A DNA stretch of 64,000 bases from F1-80-MAGs062 sp046345315 (GCA_046345315.1 JBKDKA010000217.1:1-64000), one strand, 5' to 3'; shown: positions 47,401-56,250, numbered from the stretch's first letter. Made by a program: numbers and translations. Notes: a model not told the origin generated them from the letters alone.

Positions 47401-48262
47401 CACTCCACGAATCAGCCCGGATGGAATGGTTGTGATGGAGGTGAATGCGGAGAAATCCGAACTCGGACCAGAGATTGAAGGCGTGCCGGTGTCCATCTCG
47501 GCCACTGGAGCCGTAATTCGATCTCCGCGAACCAACATCACAACGGCTGAAACCACAGTCAGCGCAGCCAGCGGCCAGACGATTATCATTGGCGGGCTGA
47601 TCACGACGAACAACACCACGGTCAGTCGACGAGTCCCGTGGCTGAGCGACATCCCGATCCTTGGTAACTTCTTTCGCTACGACAGGAACGACAGCTCCCG
47701 AAAGGAACTGCTGATCATCCTCACACCGCAGGTCATCCGGGGCAAATCCGAAGCGGATTATCTTCGTCAGATTGAAATGGCTCGCATGTCGTGGATTTCC
47801 TGCGATGTTCTGAGCTGGCTGAGTTCAGAGACCTGTATCACGGGATCACTGGACGGAGCCGACATTCCGACAATCTACCCGGATCAGACTCCCGGGATTC
47901 CGGTGGTGCCCGCAGAACCGGATCTCTCTGGCGAAACGCTGACAGTTCCGCAGAACAACCTTCCACAGCACGGAGCCGCACCAGCGGCGGATCCATCAGT
48001 CATTTCCGCGAATCCACCCATCGAGATTTCTTCGCCACTCGATTCGTCTGGGGAAATCCCGTCCTCACAGAGCTCTTCCATCCAGAAAATGTCGCTGTCG
48101 AAGGTAGAGGAGGATCCTCGAACGAGTCCGGGCCGGAAGCCGTCGAATGCTTCTGTGAAGTCACCGAAGAAGCCCGGCGAGAAAACAGAGCCTTCGAAGA
48201 AGCAGACCAGCAGCCAGAAGTCAGAACAGGCTGCGTCATCGAAGAAAGCGACTTCGCGATGA
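44489..48262 (+). CDS. gspD: Type II secretion outer-membrane secretin GspD with expanded N-domain stalk
   Basis: 1257 residues, about twice a typical GspD (650-700). After a signal-anchor-like start (SASVLLILISSVSVITAEQ), about eight N1-like domains occupy residues 50-800 (examples: YRLQHVTAADCQRML, IIYLQNVQGEALDRMVADVL, MRMFPLKHASANQVESTVRQ). The pore domain at about 809-1086 is complete: QVILAEIELDNLNEFGIELG, SRPQITTLDNQPAFIQVGQ, TTAETTVSAASGQTIIIGGL, VPWLSDIPILGNFF and LLIILTPQVI. A Ser/Lys-rich tail of about 170 residues follows, longer than an S-domain and unlike one. It overlaps the next gene by ATGA. Confidence 0.92.
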   Translation: MNSFSGMRLPENRTSSRRWISASVLLILISSVSVITAEQLGGKDSAVSRETTRTYRLQHVTAADCQRMLRDLAGNQQQPVDISIDEERKELRITGDSAVHELTRELISEIDVPATASSGSRTRSTAAAGNPERASSTSDSTPRLSMPDSGGNESEDSRSSNSKAKNKVVRQTGTVGNDPSIANAHTLRYTFRESSSENAQKSIRRILGRRLRDVGRNQLSYSAGDRRSITLSFDSASRSCLMEGPEDLVRQFDTLLNHIDESAAGAADEDVRFVPIQNVDPDVLGRAISVWKQSERVRRKATKPSDKDRSSRDERGLKVRETGFVNQVGDPEIPVGAADEPGDAPSETTEGSNEESMRRPSSDVQIDPLPDLDVLVLRGRDADVKELLRIIEEIERLSGETAPAIEIIYLQNVQGEALDRMVADVLQDLTGPLQGRVSVTPLVKPNALLLIGWGEAVAAAKKLIERLDESVAPATQMRMFPLKHASANQVESTVRQFLNGRGGLGPDVTITANTRTNTLIVNASPRDLQEVEELILRLDADTSAAVNQAKIIQLKNALAADVTQTITSAITAASGAGGQRSAAIEMLMLGPDGKSVAASGLLSDVRLTPDPRTNRIFITGPANSLPLVEQLIRSLDESPAATAQIKVFQITNGDASDLVLLLRSLFPEQIPSTVPQLPTAQGETSLAPVRFSVDVRTNSIIATGATGDLRIIEALLLRLDETDSQQRVNEVYRLKNSRALDVSNAVNNFLRSERIVAQAAPGRQNPFTQIESEVVIVPESTTNALIISATPRYFDQIIELVEGLDAQPPQVTIQVILAEIELDNLNEFGIELGLQDSLLFDRSLLGSLLDPGYNFNNRPLGNASTPQSLATRGNVGGQALSHFAVNRQNPDVEFGGLVLSASSENVSVLLRALNQSKNVEILSRPQITTLDNQPAFIQVGQRVPQITGTSINQVGQVNTVEPQDVGLILHVTPRISPDGMVVMEVNAEKSELGPEIEGVPVSISATGAVIRSPRTNITTAETTVSAASGQTIIIGGLITTNNTTVSRRVPWLSDIPILGNFFRYDRNDSSRKELLIILTPQVIRGKSEADYLRQIEMARMSWISCDVLSWLSSETCITGSLDGADIPTIYPDQTPGIPVVPAEPDLSGETLTVPQNNLPQHGAAPAADPSVISANPPIEISSPLDSSGEIPSSQSSSIQKMSLSKVEEDPRTSPGRKPSNASVKSPKKPGEKTEPSKKQTSSQKSEQAASSKKATSR

Positions 48263-49395
48263 CATTATCGAGACCGCGCAGGATCTTTCACGACATGTTT
48301 ACGATCTCCCTGTTGAGACACCGCTCAGTTCTCTCAGCGATTCTCCTCTGGACGACCATCTGTGAGTCTTCGGTCGCCGGTCCGGGATCATTCTTCGGAA
48401 AGAAAGAGGAGTTTCATTCTCCGCGACAGGTTGTGCCTGTCTGGTCAGACACGGTCCTTCATCAGGCAGGACAACCTGCGACGCGAGGTTTCGGTGGTCG
48501 CGTGATGTTCTATGGCACAGAGAAGCATAAAGCGATCCGGGTGGACGGAACTCTCGTCGTCTACGCCTGGGATGACTCTCAGGACACAACCGAACGACCA
48601 CCTGACCGGAAGTATGTCTTTCCCGCTGATAAACTTCAGTCCCATCACAGTCTGTCGCGCATCGGTCACTCGTACAGTTTCTGGGTACCGTGGGATGCCG
48701 CCGGAGGTGAAAAACAGGAAGTGACTCTGATCACTCGTTTCGTGAGCAAAGAAGGTATCGAAGTCACGTCAACACCCGCTCGCGTTCGCCTCCACGGCAG
48801 GAGTGTGTCGCCAATCCCCGGCGAGATTGCCAGAGTTCGCCGATCCACAGTGAGCCCCGGACGAGACACGTCGCTCGAATCAACAGACAGCGAAGAATCC
48901 GACATTCGTCTGCTGAGCTATGAAGCAGAGTCTGCTGACGAAACCGAAGAGAAGAGCAGGGGACCTCGAACGAAGAAACCACGTCAGCAGAAGCATCCTG
49001 GCCTTCATTCGTCGGAAATCGGACTCACCAGAGGATTCCAGCAGCGCAATATGACATCCTCGCCGACAGAATCTTCAGAGATGATCCCCGGGAGCAATCC
49101 GCAAATTCATAGGAAGACGCCGCCATTCGAGGTTACCGATGACGACGGAGTGAACTCTGATTACGAGAGCGGCGCTGTCCGCGCATCGAAGAATCAGATT
49201 TCGGATCCGCACGGGAAGTCGCAGGCGGAAGCGAAGGATTCACGACCAGTGCATTCGTCACGGTATCAACACCGGGTTCAAAACCGGCAACCAAAGAGGC
49301 CATCTGCCGCTCGTGCTCTGAAGCAACTTCCCCCGTCAATTCAGCGTGGTGAGTCGCCGGATCGATCTTCAACTGAATCGACCGAGACTGAATAA
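48259..49395 (+). CDS. Secreted protein of unknown function coupled to gspD
   Basis: 378 residues from the ATG at 48259, which overlaps the gspD stop by 4 bp. A signal-like segment (LSAILLWTTICESSVAG) precedes a folded domain at about 35-200: FGGRVMFYGTEKHKAIRVDG, LVVYAWDD, YSFWVPWD, VTLITRFVS. This beta-rich module is recurrent in planctomycete secreted proteins but unnamed. Beyond about residue 200 it is low-complexity, basic and acidic. The last about 88 codons (49133-49395) are antisense to the BON-like gene, so the natural C-terminus may be shorter in origin. Confidence 0.65.
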   Translation: MTLSRPRRIFHDMFTISLLRHRSVLSAILLWTTICESSVAGPGSFFGKKEEFHSPRQVVPVWSDTVLHQAGQPATRGFGGRVMFYGTEKHKAIRVDGTLVVYAWDDSQDTTERPPDRKYVFPADKLQSHHSLSRIGHSYSFWVPWDAAGGEKQEVTLITRFVSKEGIEVTSTPARVRLHGRSVSPIPGEIARVRRSTVSPGRDTSLESTDSEESDIRLLSYEAESADETEEKSRGPRTKKPRQQKHPGLHSSEIGLTRGFQQRNMTSSPTESSEMIPGSNPQIHRKTPPFEVTDDDGVNSDYESGAVRASKNQISDPHGKSQAEAKDSRPVHSSRYQHRVQNRQPKRPSAARALKQLPPSIQRGESPDRSSTESTETE

Positions 49396-49816
49396 AGCTG
49401 CGAAGTCCGTTCGATTCAGCATCGGAACGAGCTTCCTCTGATGGTTTCAGATCATTGAACTGATCACCCAGTATGAGCCGCTCCGGATACATCCCGGCTG
49501 GTCGAACAACTCGCGGACGATTCAGTATAGGTCTGGATTCTTCTCGCAGCCCCACCACGGATGACACTTCCGAGTCAGCCCCGACAACACCACCCACGAA
49601 TCCGGTGTTTCTCCTGCCGACGAATTCTTCAGCGTTTCGTTCCTCGCGTTCAAATCGATCTCGCAGCTGGTCTGTGTTCTGAGTACTCCCCCGGCTTGTC
49701 CTGCGATTTCCTGTTTGTGTACCAAAAAGCTGAGCTTGAGAATCCGGACCAATCATCGAGATCAGGATGATCAGCATCAGGAGTCGGCCACAGAACAGGC
49801 AGCTGAAATACCTCAT
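49133..49816 (-). CDS. Secreted BON-like domain protein
   Basis: 227 residues from the ATG at 49816, with GGAG seven bases upstream. Signal peptide: RYFSCLFCGRLLMLIILISM with cleavage probably after SQA. The middle is charged and low in complexity (RDRFEREERNAEEF). The C-terminal part (SIQLKIDPATHHAELTGEVA, then QMASLVAGFEPGVDTVTNAL) has the strand-helix-strand pattern of BON domains, which bind membranes or peptidoglycan. That domain lies within the 263-bp region shared with the convergent plus-strand gene. Confidence 0.62.
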   Translation of the reverse strand: MRYFSCLFCGRLLMLIILISMIGPDSQAQLFGTQTGNRRTSRGSTQNTDQLRDRFEREERNAEEFVGRRNTGFVGGVVGADSEVSSVVGLREESRPILNRPRVVRPAGMYPERLILGDQFNDLKPSEEARSDAESNGLRSFIQSRSIQLKIDPATHHAELTGEVASEHERQMASLVAGFEPGVDTVTNALVVNPSLPPATSRADPKSDSSMRGQRRSRNQSSLRRHR

Positions 49817-50092
49817 ACTTCCACTCCGAGAAGTCCGCCAATCTGGTTCTGCACTGACATACTTTGCCATCCCGCCTGCGATCTCATTTCTCTCTGATCT
49901 GATCGGACATTCTGCTGTCGAAATTGCATCTTCGGGCAGACTCCGGATCGATTCCATTCGTCAAAGAACGAAGATCATCACGAGTTGCAGGATCTGAACG
50001 AATTTGCGGTGCGAACCGCCGGAACGATATTGTAACATGCCGTGCGTTCTGTTTCTCTGAATTGCCTCTTCATCACCATCGGAAATACAGGC

Positions 50093-50968
50093 ATGAACGG
50101 CTTCTGTAAAGGGATCATTCTCGCGGGTGGCAGCGGGTCAAGACTCTACCCACTGACACTTGGCATCAGCAAACAAATGATGCCGGTGTATGACAAGCCG
50201 ATGATCTACTATCCGCTCTCCACCCTCATGCTGGCCGGAATTCGTGACGTCCTGATCATTTCGTCGCCACGTGATATCCACAGTTTCGAGAACCTTCTTG
50301 GAGATGGTTCTCGATGGGGAATGAATTTTTCCTACGTCGTCCAGCCGAAACCCGAGGGACTTGCCCAGGCGTTTATTCTGGGAGACAGCTTCATCGGAAA
50401 AGACCACGTAGCACTGGTCCTTGGCGACAACATCTTCTACGGCCGCGGGTTTCAAACCATGCTTCGACATTCCGTTGAACGCTCCACCGGAGCGACAATA
50501 TTCGGATACGAAGTTCGAGATCCGCAGCGATATGGAGTCGTTGAATTTTCGCCCGACGGTCGAGCCATCTCACTTGAGGAAAAGCCAACGAATCCGAAAT
50601 CCAGTTTCGCAGTCCCCGGACTGTATTTTTATGACAACTCGGTCGTGGAGATCTCGAAGAACCTGAAACCCTCACCTCGAGGTGAACTCGAAATCACCGA
50701 CGTCAATCGAGAATACCTGCGGCGAGGCCAGTTGAATGTCGAGATTCTCTCGCGAGGCTTTGCGTGGCTCGACACAGGCACTCATGAATCTCTGATGGAT
50801 GCCGGCAACTTCGTGGCAGCGATTGAAAAGCGGATGGGGCTGAAGATTTCCTGCCCTGAAGAAATCGCGTGGCGCATGGGATTCATTGATCGTGAACAGC
50901 TGCGTCGGCTTGCGGCGACATTCCCGAATGAATACGGCGATTACCTGAAACACATCGCACGTGACTGA
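50093..50968 (+). CDS. rmlA: Glucose-1-phosphate thymidylyltransferase
   Basis: 291 residues from the ATG at 50093, the standard length. Makes dTDP-glucose from glucose-1-phosphate and dTTP, the first step to dTDP-rhamnose. Motifs: the nucleotide-binding GIILAGGSGSRLYPLTLGIS, the Lys in KQMMPVYDKPMIYYPLS, LVLGDNIFYG, and EEKPTNPKS. C-terminal LSRGFAWLDTGTHESL is typical of RmlA. rmlB, rmlC and rmlD are not in the window. Confidence 0.95.
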   Translation: MNGFCKGIILAGGSGSRLYPLTLGISKQMMPVYDKPMIYYPLSTLMLAGIRDVLIISSPRDIHSFENLLGDGSRWGMNFSYVVQPKPEGLAQAFILGDSFIGKDHVALVLGDNIFYGRGFQTMLRHSVERSTGATIFGYEVRDPQRYGVVEFSPDGRAISLEEKPTNPKSSFAVPGLYFYDNSVVEISKNLKPSPRGELEITDVNREYLRRGQLNVEILSRGFAWLDTGTHESLMDAGNFVAAIEKRMGLKISCPEEIAWRMGFIDREQLRRLAATFPNEYGDYLKHIARD

Positions 50969-50992
50969 GTCATGCTGCCGCAGGTAAATCAA

Positions 50993-52831
50993 TCATGCAG
51001 CTTCCGGTTTCGCTGGTCCGATTGATCGCGATCCGTCCTTGTGTCTGGCTTTCAGGTCGAACAGGCCAAAGATTTCCGAAGCATTCAGGCTGAGTGAGAC
51101 GTTATTGTTATCACCGTCACCAAGCACGGACGCGAAGAGCTCTCGTTTTTCGCGGAGCACGCGGTCGATTCGCTCTTCAATTGTGTTTCGTGAAATGAAT
51201 CGAGTGACGATGACAGGATTTTTCACACCGATACGATGAGCTCGATTGATCGCCTGATCCTCGATCGCAGGATTCCACCATCGGTCGTAAAGGAAAACAT
51301 AGCCAGCGAATTGAAGATTCAGTCCGACCGCTCCGGTGCCGTAGCTCATCAGAATAATGTGAGCGTTCGGGTCTTCCTTGAACTTCGCAAGGATCGGTTC
51401 TCTCTTTGGAGTCGGAACACCTCCGTGATAGATCAGCGGATTAAACTGCTGCAGCCGCTCATTCAGCCAGTCAAGAGTCTTCGTCCATTGACTGAAGAGA
51501 ATTGCCTTCCCGCCGCTCGCAGCAATTTCTTCCATATCGGCCACCAGCCGTTCCAGCTTGGCGCTTTCGCCCGTCAGTGGGTCGTAGTTGGTGATCTGCT
51601 TCAGTCGAAGCACCAGCTCAAAAACATGCTGCACTGAAATAGAATCACCAAGCTCATTCAGATGGATGACTCCATCTTTCTCGGCTGCTGTATACGCTGC
51701 CTGCTGCGCATCTGTGAGTTCCAGTTCAGCATCCCGATCAATGCGCGGAGGCATGTCCTTCATCACCAAGTCTTTGGTCCTCCGAAGGATATGCTCGCGA
51801 GACAGACGCGACAGCTGACGGATGTCCGGTGTGGCTCGCGGCGGAATCACTTCCATGAACTCGAAGAGTGCAGCAAGTTCCTCCGGTCTATTTTCAATCG
51901 GCGTACCAGTCAATGCCCAGCTGCGTTTCCGTTGGATCGAGCGAGCGACTTCTGCTGTTCGTGAATCGCGGTTCTTGATTCGTTGCGCCTCGTCAAGTAC
52001 GAGCAGATCAAACCGAGGCTGTTCCTCTTCGGGAATCTCCGCCAGATCCCGACTCATCGCCTCATAGTTTGCAATCAGAATCGGCACACCAGGCATTGTC
52101 CAGAGCATTTTCCGTCGCGTACCGCTCCCCTCAACCGTCACAACGGGAAGCTCCTCCGCCCATGTTCTGAACTCTCGCTGCCAGTTTGGAATCAACGGCT
52201 TGGGACAAACGAGAAGTATTCTTCGAACCTGTCCGCTGCGCAGAAGCAGACGAATCCCGGTGATCGTCTGCATTGTTTTTCCAAGCCCCATCTCATCAGC
52301 GAGAAGAGCAGAATGACGTGAGAACAGCCACGCAATCCCCTCATACTGATAGGCGAAGGGTTCGAACGGCATGATCAGTTCCTGTCCGGCCAGCCACGAT
52401 TCGAGTGGAGGCTGAAGCAGGTAAAACAGGCGGTCCTGAAGTGAGAGTGCACTCAGCGGTGGCCGGATCCTCGTGCATTTTCGCTTCTTCTCGGAAGCGT
52501 CTTCCGGCGCAGTCGGAGCATTGCTGATCTTCTTCAGCTCAATTCCGTCATTCGATCGAATCGGAGCCGGCTGCGGTGGCGCAAAGTTCATTCCTTCCGG
52601 GAGGGTCAGCCCGATGCATCGCAGAGGAATCCGACGAGGCTTCCATGATGGAACAAAATCCGGAATCAGCGTCAGCGGCAGCGTGTGAGTTTCAATGATT
52701 GGACGACGTGCGAGTGCCAGATTGAATCCGGTCTGCTCAAGACAGACTCGAGGTGGTCGTGGCGTCAATGAGTCGTCAGACGCCGTTGCGATGTTCGGCG
52801 ATATGACATTGATCGGGTCCGTGTTGTTCAT
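50993..52831 (-). CDS. SNF2-family ATP-dependent helicase/translocase
   Basis: 612 residues. A 130-residue N-terminal extension precedes the two RecA-like lobes. Lobe 1 has YQYEGIAWLFSRHSALLADE followed by Walker A MGLGKT, LVLDEAQRIKN (DEAQ box) and ALTGTPIENR. Lobe 2 has LFSQWTKTLDWL, MSYGTGAVGLNLQ and AINRAHRIG, the arginine-finger motif VI. This is a RapA/HepA-like double-stranded DNA translocase; remodelling of RNA polymerase or repair is possible. Overlaps the upstream gene by ATGA. Confidence 0.9.
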   Translation of the reverse strand: MNNTDPINVISPNIATASDDSLTPRPPRVCLEQTGFNLALARRPIIETHTLPLTLIPDFVPSWKPRRIPLRCIGLTLPEGMNFAPPQPAPIRSNDGIELKKISNAPTAPEDASEKKRKCTRIRPPLSALSLQDRLFYLLQPPLESWLAGQELIMPFEPFAYQYEGIAWLFSRHSALLADEMGLGKTMQTITGIRLLLRSGQVRRILLVCPKPLIPNWQREFRTWAEELPVVTVEGSGTRRKMLWTMPGVPILIANYEAMSRDLAEIPEEEQPRFDLLVLDEAQRIKNRDSRTAEVARSIQRKRSWALTGTPIENRPEELAALFEFMEVIPPRATPDIRQLSRLSREHILRRTKDLVMKDMPPRIDRDAELELTDAQQAAYTAAEKDGVIHLNELGDSISVQHVFELVLRLKQITNYDPLTGESAKLERLVADMEEIAASGGKAILFSQWTKTLDWLNERLQQFNPLIYHGGVPTPKREPILAKFKEDPNAHIILMSYGTGAVGLNLQFAGYVFLYDRWWNPAIEDQAINRAHRIGVKNPVIVTRFISRNTIEERIDRVLREKRELFASVLGDGDNNNVSLSLNASEIFGLFDLKARHKDGSRSIGPAKPEAA

Positions 52832-53364
52832 CGTGCAAACACCGTTCGGACAGTTTCCGCAAGTGCTTCGCGAACCCTTTCGAGGGGTTCACCCAGATCT
52901 GCCTGATCAGGAATCAGGTGCTGCCTGTGCTGGATCAGACCACGATCCTCACTGTGCGCACCATGACACCGAAGAACCTGTGTCCCGACTCGAAAACTCA
53001 GCTCGTCACGATCTGCACTCTCCCGCGTATCAGTCTCGTGATCGATCGTGCAGGCGACGGGGATTGTCGTATGGTTTCGCAGTTCAAGAATTGAGGGGTC
53101 ACTTGTCAGGATCAAATGCGGCTTGATGCCAACGCGATCCAGAAGTGTTCCGGCTATCAGTTCTCCGAGGAGCCACTCTCTGAGCGTTGCGCCGTAAAGA
53201 ATTTCCTGAGCACGATTCGGTCTGACCGGAGTCGTGCACTGAAACTCCAGAGGTCGCCCGTGCTGAGTTGTGACGAGCAGGCCACCGATGTGACCACGAC
53301 CGTCCACTTCCATCGTTTCGAGAAAGCCGAGCCGAAGCTGCTCTGCATTCACTTTTTCGGACAT
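52828..53364 (-). CDS. Conserved protein of unknown function paired with the SNF2 helicase
   Basis: 178 residues from the ATG at 53364 (ATG at 53388 and an upstream start at 53463 are also in frame). No named domain recognised. The opening LRLGFLETMEVDGRGHIGGL and PLEFQCTTPVRPNRAQEILY look conserved and beta-rich, which I have the impression of seeing next to helicases in other planctomycetes. The 4-bp ATGA overlap with the helicase start indicates coupled translation and joint function. Confidence 0.62.
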   Translation of the reverse strand: MSEKVNAEQLRLGFLETMEVDGRGHIGGLLVTTQHGRPLEFQCTTPVRPNRAQEILYGATLREWLLGELIAGTLLDRVGIKPHLILTSDPSILELRNHTTIPVACTIDHETDTRESADRDELSFRVGTQVLRCHGAHSEDRGLIQHRQHLIPDQADLGEPLERVREALAETVRTVFAR

Positions 53365-53661
53365 TCCATCGTCTTTCTGATGTGCCATCCATGGCACGCC
53401 TGAGCCCACCGCTTTCCGATCCGGCAGAATCTGCCGAACCCGGATTTCAAGCTGAACCGTCAATGTTCGAGACTCGGAACTGCAGATGGGTTTTCGACGA
53501 TGACCGATCGAAAGCTTTAGCCACGGATGTGCGACGCGGAAAAGAGCACTGCGTCAGGACACAGAATCCTCTGCTCAATCGTCAGAACCGTACCATGGTG
53601 CCAGAGCCGACCACTCCGGTCGGTGAGACACCGGATTCAGATCTTATCTTCCAACTTTGGC

Positions 53662-55416
53662 TTATGTTCCATCTGAACATTCTGGGTAAAGAGCTCGACT
53701 CACACAGCCATCGTAAGCCTGAGCGACTGTGGCAGAAAAGTCTGCCAGGTAGCCGCGAATCACGGCATTTGACTTTCTGACCGGAAGTGCCGAACGCCGT
53801 GCCTTCATTTCGGACTCAGAGATATTGACCGTGATCGATCCCTCGAGCAGATTGAAGGCGATCAGATCACCGTCCCGGACACATGCAATGGGACCACCGA
53901 CGGCCGCTTCCGGAGAACAATGAACGCCGATCGCTCCGTGCGAAACTCCCGACACTCGGGTATCCGAAATGAATGCCACTTTTCCATCAAGCTCCGGAAC
54001 CGCGAGAGCTGCAGTTGCGATCAGCACCTCCGGCATACCGCTGGCGACCGGACCAAGATACCTCAGAACAATCACGCTTCCAGGCTGAATTCGACGCTGT
54101 TCCACCGCACGAACGATTTCGCGAGGGTCGTCGAAACAGATTGCTTTCCCCTCGAACACAGGCTGTTTCATGCTCGACACTTTGAACACAATTCCGCCAG
54201 GCGCCAGATTGCCAAAACAGATCTGCATGTCGGCAAACGGCTTGTAACACCGATTGACCGGGACGATCAGATCCTGATCTTCTGAAGGTGGAGAAACCGA
54301 AGCCAGGTTTTCTCCCATTGTCTTTCCGCTCACCGTCAGGGGACTCGGATCAAGCAGTCCGCTGTCAAGCAGATGCCGAAGGAGAACCGGTGTCCCGCCG
54401 ATTCGGTGAAGGTCGACCATCGTCCGCGGACCTCTCGGAGCAAAACTGCAGAGCACCGGTGTTTCTCGGAAGATCTTCTGCAGATCACGAAGCGTAAACT
54501 CCACCTCCGCTTCTCGTGCCAGTGCCAGCAGATGGATCACACCATTTGTCGATCCGCCTGCGGCGGCAATGGCCACGGCGGCGTTTCGAAACGCGGCTTT
54601 AGTCAGGATATCGCGAGGACGAATGTTCGCTTCCAGCAGATGTCTCACGGCCTGACCGACTTCTCGGCATTCCCGGACTTTCGCATCGTCCACAGCCGGA
54701 ATGGAACTGCTGGACGGAAGCATCAGACCGATGGCTTCCATCGCGATGCCCCAGGTATTGAACGAGGCCGCGATCCCGCATCCACCCGGCCCTGGACAGG
54801 CTTTCCTGAGAATCTCATCTGCTTCGGCAGTATCCATGGCCCCCACCGAAACGGCGGCCTGCGAATCATACACATCAAGGATGGTGATGTCTTTTCCGTT
54901 ATGGCATCCCGGCATGATGCTGCCGCCGCTGACAATGAGCCCCGGATAATTCATCCTGGCCAGAGCCATGGCAAATCCAGGACCATTTTTGTCGCAGTGA
55001 TGCATGCCCACCATCGCGTCGTAGCAGTGAGCAGTGACAACACATTCCGCACTGTTGGCAATCAGATTCCTCGAGGGAAGACTCGCGTTACCACCTTCAT
55101 GTCCCTGAGAAATGTTGTCACTCACCGCCGGAGTTCCGAACGGGAAGCCCAGGAGCCCGGCATCACGACATCCGGCGGCAATCTCCTGTGCCAGCCGATA
55201 CGCATGAACGTTGCAGGTGTTTCCGTCGAGCAGTGGCACTCCGATGCCAACCTGAGCCCTCTGAAAATCTTCCTGATCCATCCCGACAGCGTAATAGAAC
55301 GCGCGAATTCCCTTCTGCCAGCCATCAGTCAGTCTTGAACTGTTCCAGTTCAGTGGATGTTTCTCGTTTGCTTTTCGAGATCCCTTTTCGTCCGACACTA
55401 CTTTTTCACCGGTCAT
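53662..55416 (-). CDS. IlvD/Edd-family dehydratase
   Basis: 584 residues. Iron-sulfur dehydratase acting on dihydroxy-acids or sugar acids. The cluster cysteines are placed as in the family: C68 in GNTCNVH, C141 in HHCDKNGPG (with the Lys and Asp) and C213 in GPGGCG. The usual MYTANTM after the third Cys reads AASFNTW. C-terminal DTRVSGVSHGAIGVHCSPEA matches the family signature. It may be dihydroxy-acid dehydratase (ilvD) of branched-chain amino acid synthesis or a sugar-acid dehydratase; the altered motif favours caution. Confidence 0.82.
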   Translation of the reverse strand: MTGEKVVSDEKGSRKANEKHPLNWNSSRLTDGWQKGIRAFYYAVGMDQEDFQRAQVGIGVPLLDGNTCNVHAYRLAQEIAAGCRDAGLLGFPFGTPAVSDNISQGHEGGNASLPSRNLIANSAECVVTAHCYDAMVGMHHCDKNGPGFAMALARMNYPGLIVSGGSIMPGCHNGKDITILDVYDSQAAVSVGAMDTAEADEILRKACPGPGGCGIAASFNTWGIAMEAIGLMLPSSSSIPAVDDAKVRECREVGQAVRHLLEANIRPRDILTKAAFRNAAVAIAAAGGSTNGVIHLLALAREAEVEFTLRDLQKIFRETPVLCSFAPRGPRTMVDLHRIGGTPVLLRHLLDSGLLDPSPLTVSGKTMGENLASVSPPSEDQDLIVPVNRCYKPFADMQICFGNLAPGGIVFKVSSMKQPVFEGKAICFDDPREIVRAVEQRRIQPGSVIVLRYLGPVASGMPEVLIATAALAVPELDGKVAFISDTRVSGVSHGAIGVHCSPEAAVGGPIACVRDGDLIAFNLLEGSITVNISESEMKARRSALPVRKSNAVIRGYLADFSATVAQAYDGCVSRALYPECSDGT

Positions 55417-55557
55417 GACTCAACGGCCTTATTTCTTCTGATCAGAAAGGCAAACAGATGCATCGCCCGAAACTGCAGACAGATGAACAACAGAATGGCA
55501 GAATATGTTGTAACGAAATCTCTGTGGAGCCCCAAACGACCAGCAGGAAATCCCCGC

Positions 55558-56250
55558 TTATTCCGTTCGAGCTGAAAGCCGTCGCAGGCGGATGTTTCGA
55601 TACCAGGCTTCGCCGGGCGGGCCGCCATGAATCTGCAGTGCGATGTGACCAGTCTGCGGAATCTCGTTCTCAACTTCTGTGTAGTCGACCGTCTGAAGAT
55701 CATTGATCCACAGCCGTATGCGAGCCCCCTCACAAAGAATCCGGTAGGAATTCCAGTCTTCCTTCTTCAGCACCGCTGCGATCTTCTGCGGTTCCGGTGC
55801 TGCGAGAATACGGTTTCGTCGAGACTCGTCGTAAAGACAACCCCAGTAAGACTGACCCAGATCCGCCTGATATCCGATCATTTCATGATGTCCCGGAATC
55901 CGCTGACTCCGCAGCTGGATGCCGGCATTCGTCTGATCCCCCTTCAGTCGAAACTCAAGCGTCAGCTCAAAGTCATCATAGATCGCTTCGGAAGAAAGAA
56001 AAAAGTTGTGCGGGATCCGTTCATTCAATGATCCGCCAACAATCGCGCGGTCTTCCACGCGAAACCATTTTTCATCTCCCTGCCAACGATCGAACGTATT
56101 CCCGTCAAAGAGAGACTCGAACTCTGAATTCGATTTCTCAGTAGCATTCTGAGGAGAAGAAACTGCATCTTCTCCCCTCGCAGGGAACCTTGAAGAGAAG
56201 CCGATCAGCGCCAGGAGGCAGCAGGATTGGATCAACAGCCGTCGGGGCAT
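55558..56250 (-). CDS. Secreted DUF1080 (3-keto-disaccharide hydrolase/LamG-like) protein
   Basis: 230 residues from the ATG at 56250. Signal peptide LLIQSCCLLALIGFSSRFPA, possibly a lipoprotein because of the Cys pair. The mature protein is one DUF1080 domain: SLFDGNTFDRWQGDEKWFRV, DFELTLEFRLKGDQTNAGIQ, GYQADLG and the C-terminal GHIALQIHGGPPGEAWYRNI. The fold is a concanavalin-like jelly roll, very abundant in planctomycetes and linked to carbohydrate breakdown. A palindrome at 56288-56309 lies upstream. Confidence 0.85.
   Translation of the reverse strand: MPRRLLIQSCCLLALIGFSSRFPARGEDAVSSPQNATEKSNSEFESLFDGNTFDRWQGDEKWFRVEDRAIVGGSLNERIPHNFFLSSEAIYDDFELTLEFRLKGDQTNAGIQLRSQRIPGHHEMIGYQADLGQSYWGCLYDESRRNRILAAPEPQKIAAVLKKEDWNSYRILCEGARIRLWINDLQTVDYTEVENEIPQTGHIALQIHGGPPGEAWYRNIRLRRLSARTE

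Noticed and set aside
47791..48258. N-terminal extension of the secreted protein that overlaps gspD
   Set aside because: That part is in another frame of gspD, and the ATGA start at 48259 gives a proper signal peptide.
49262..49285. GGTTCAAAACCGG resembling the palindromic repeat arm
   Set aside because: The similarity is about 12 bp, lies inside two overlapping coding frames and has no partner arm.
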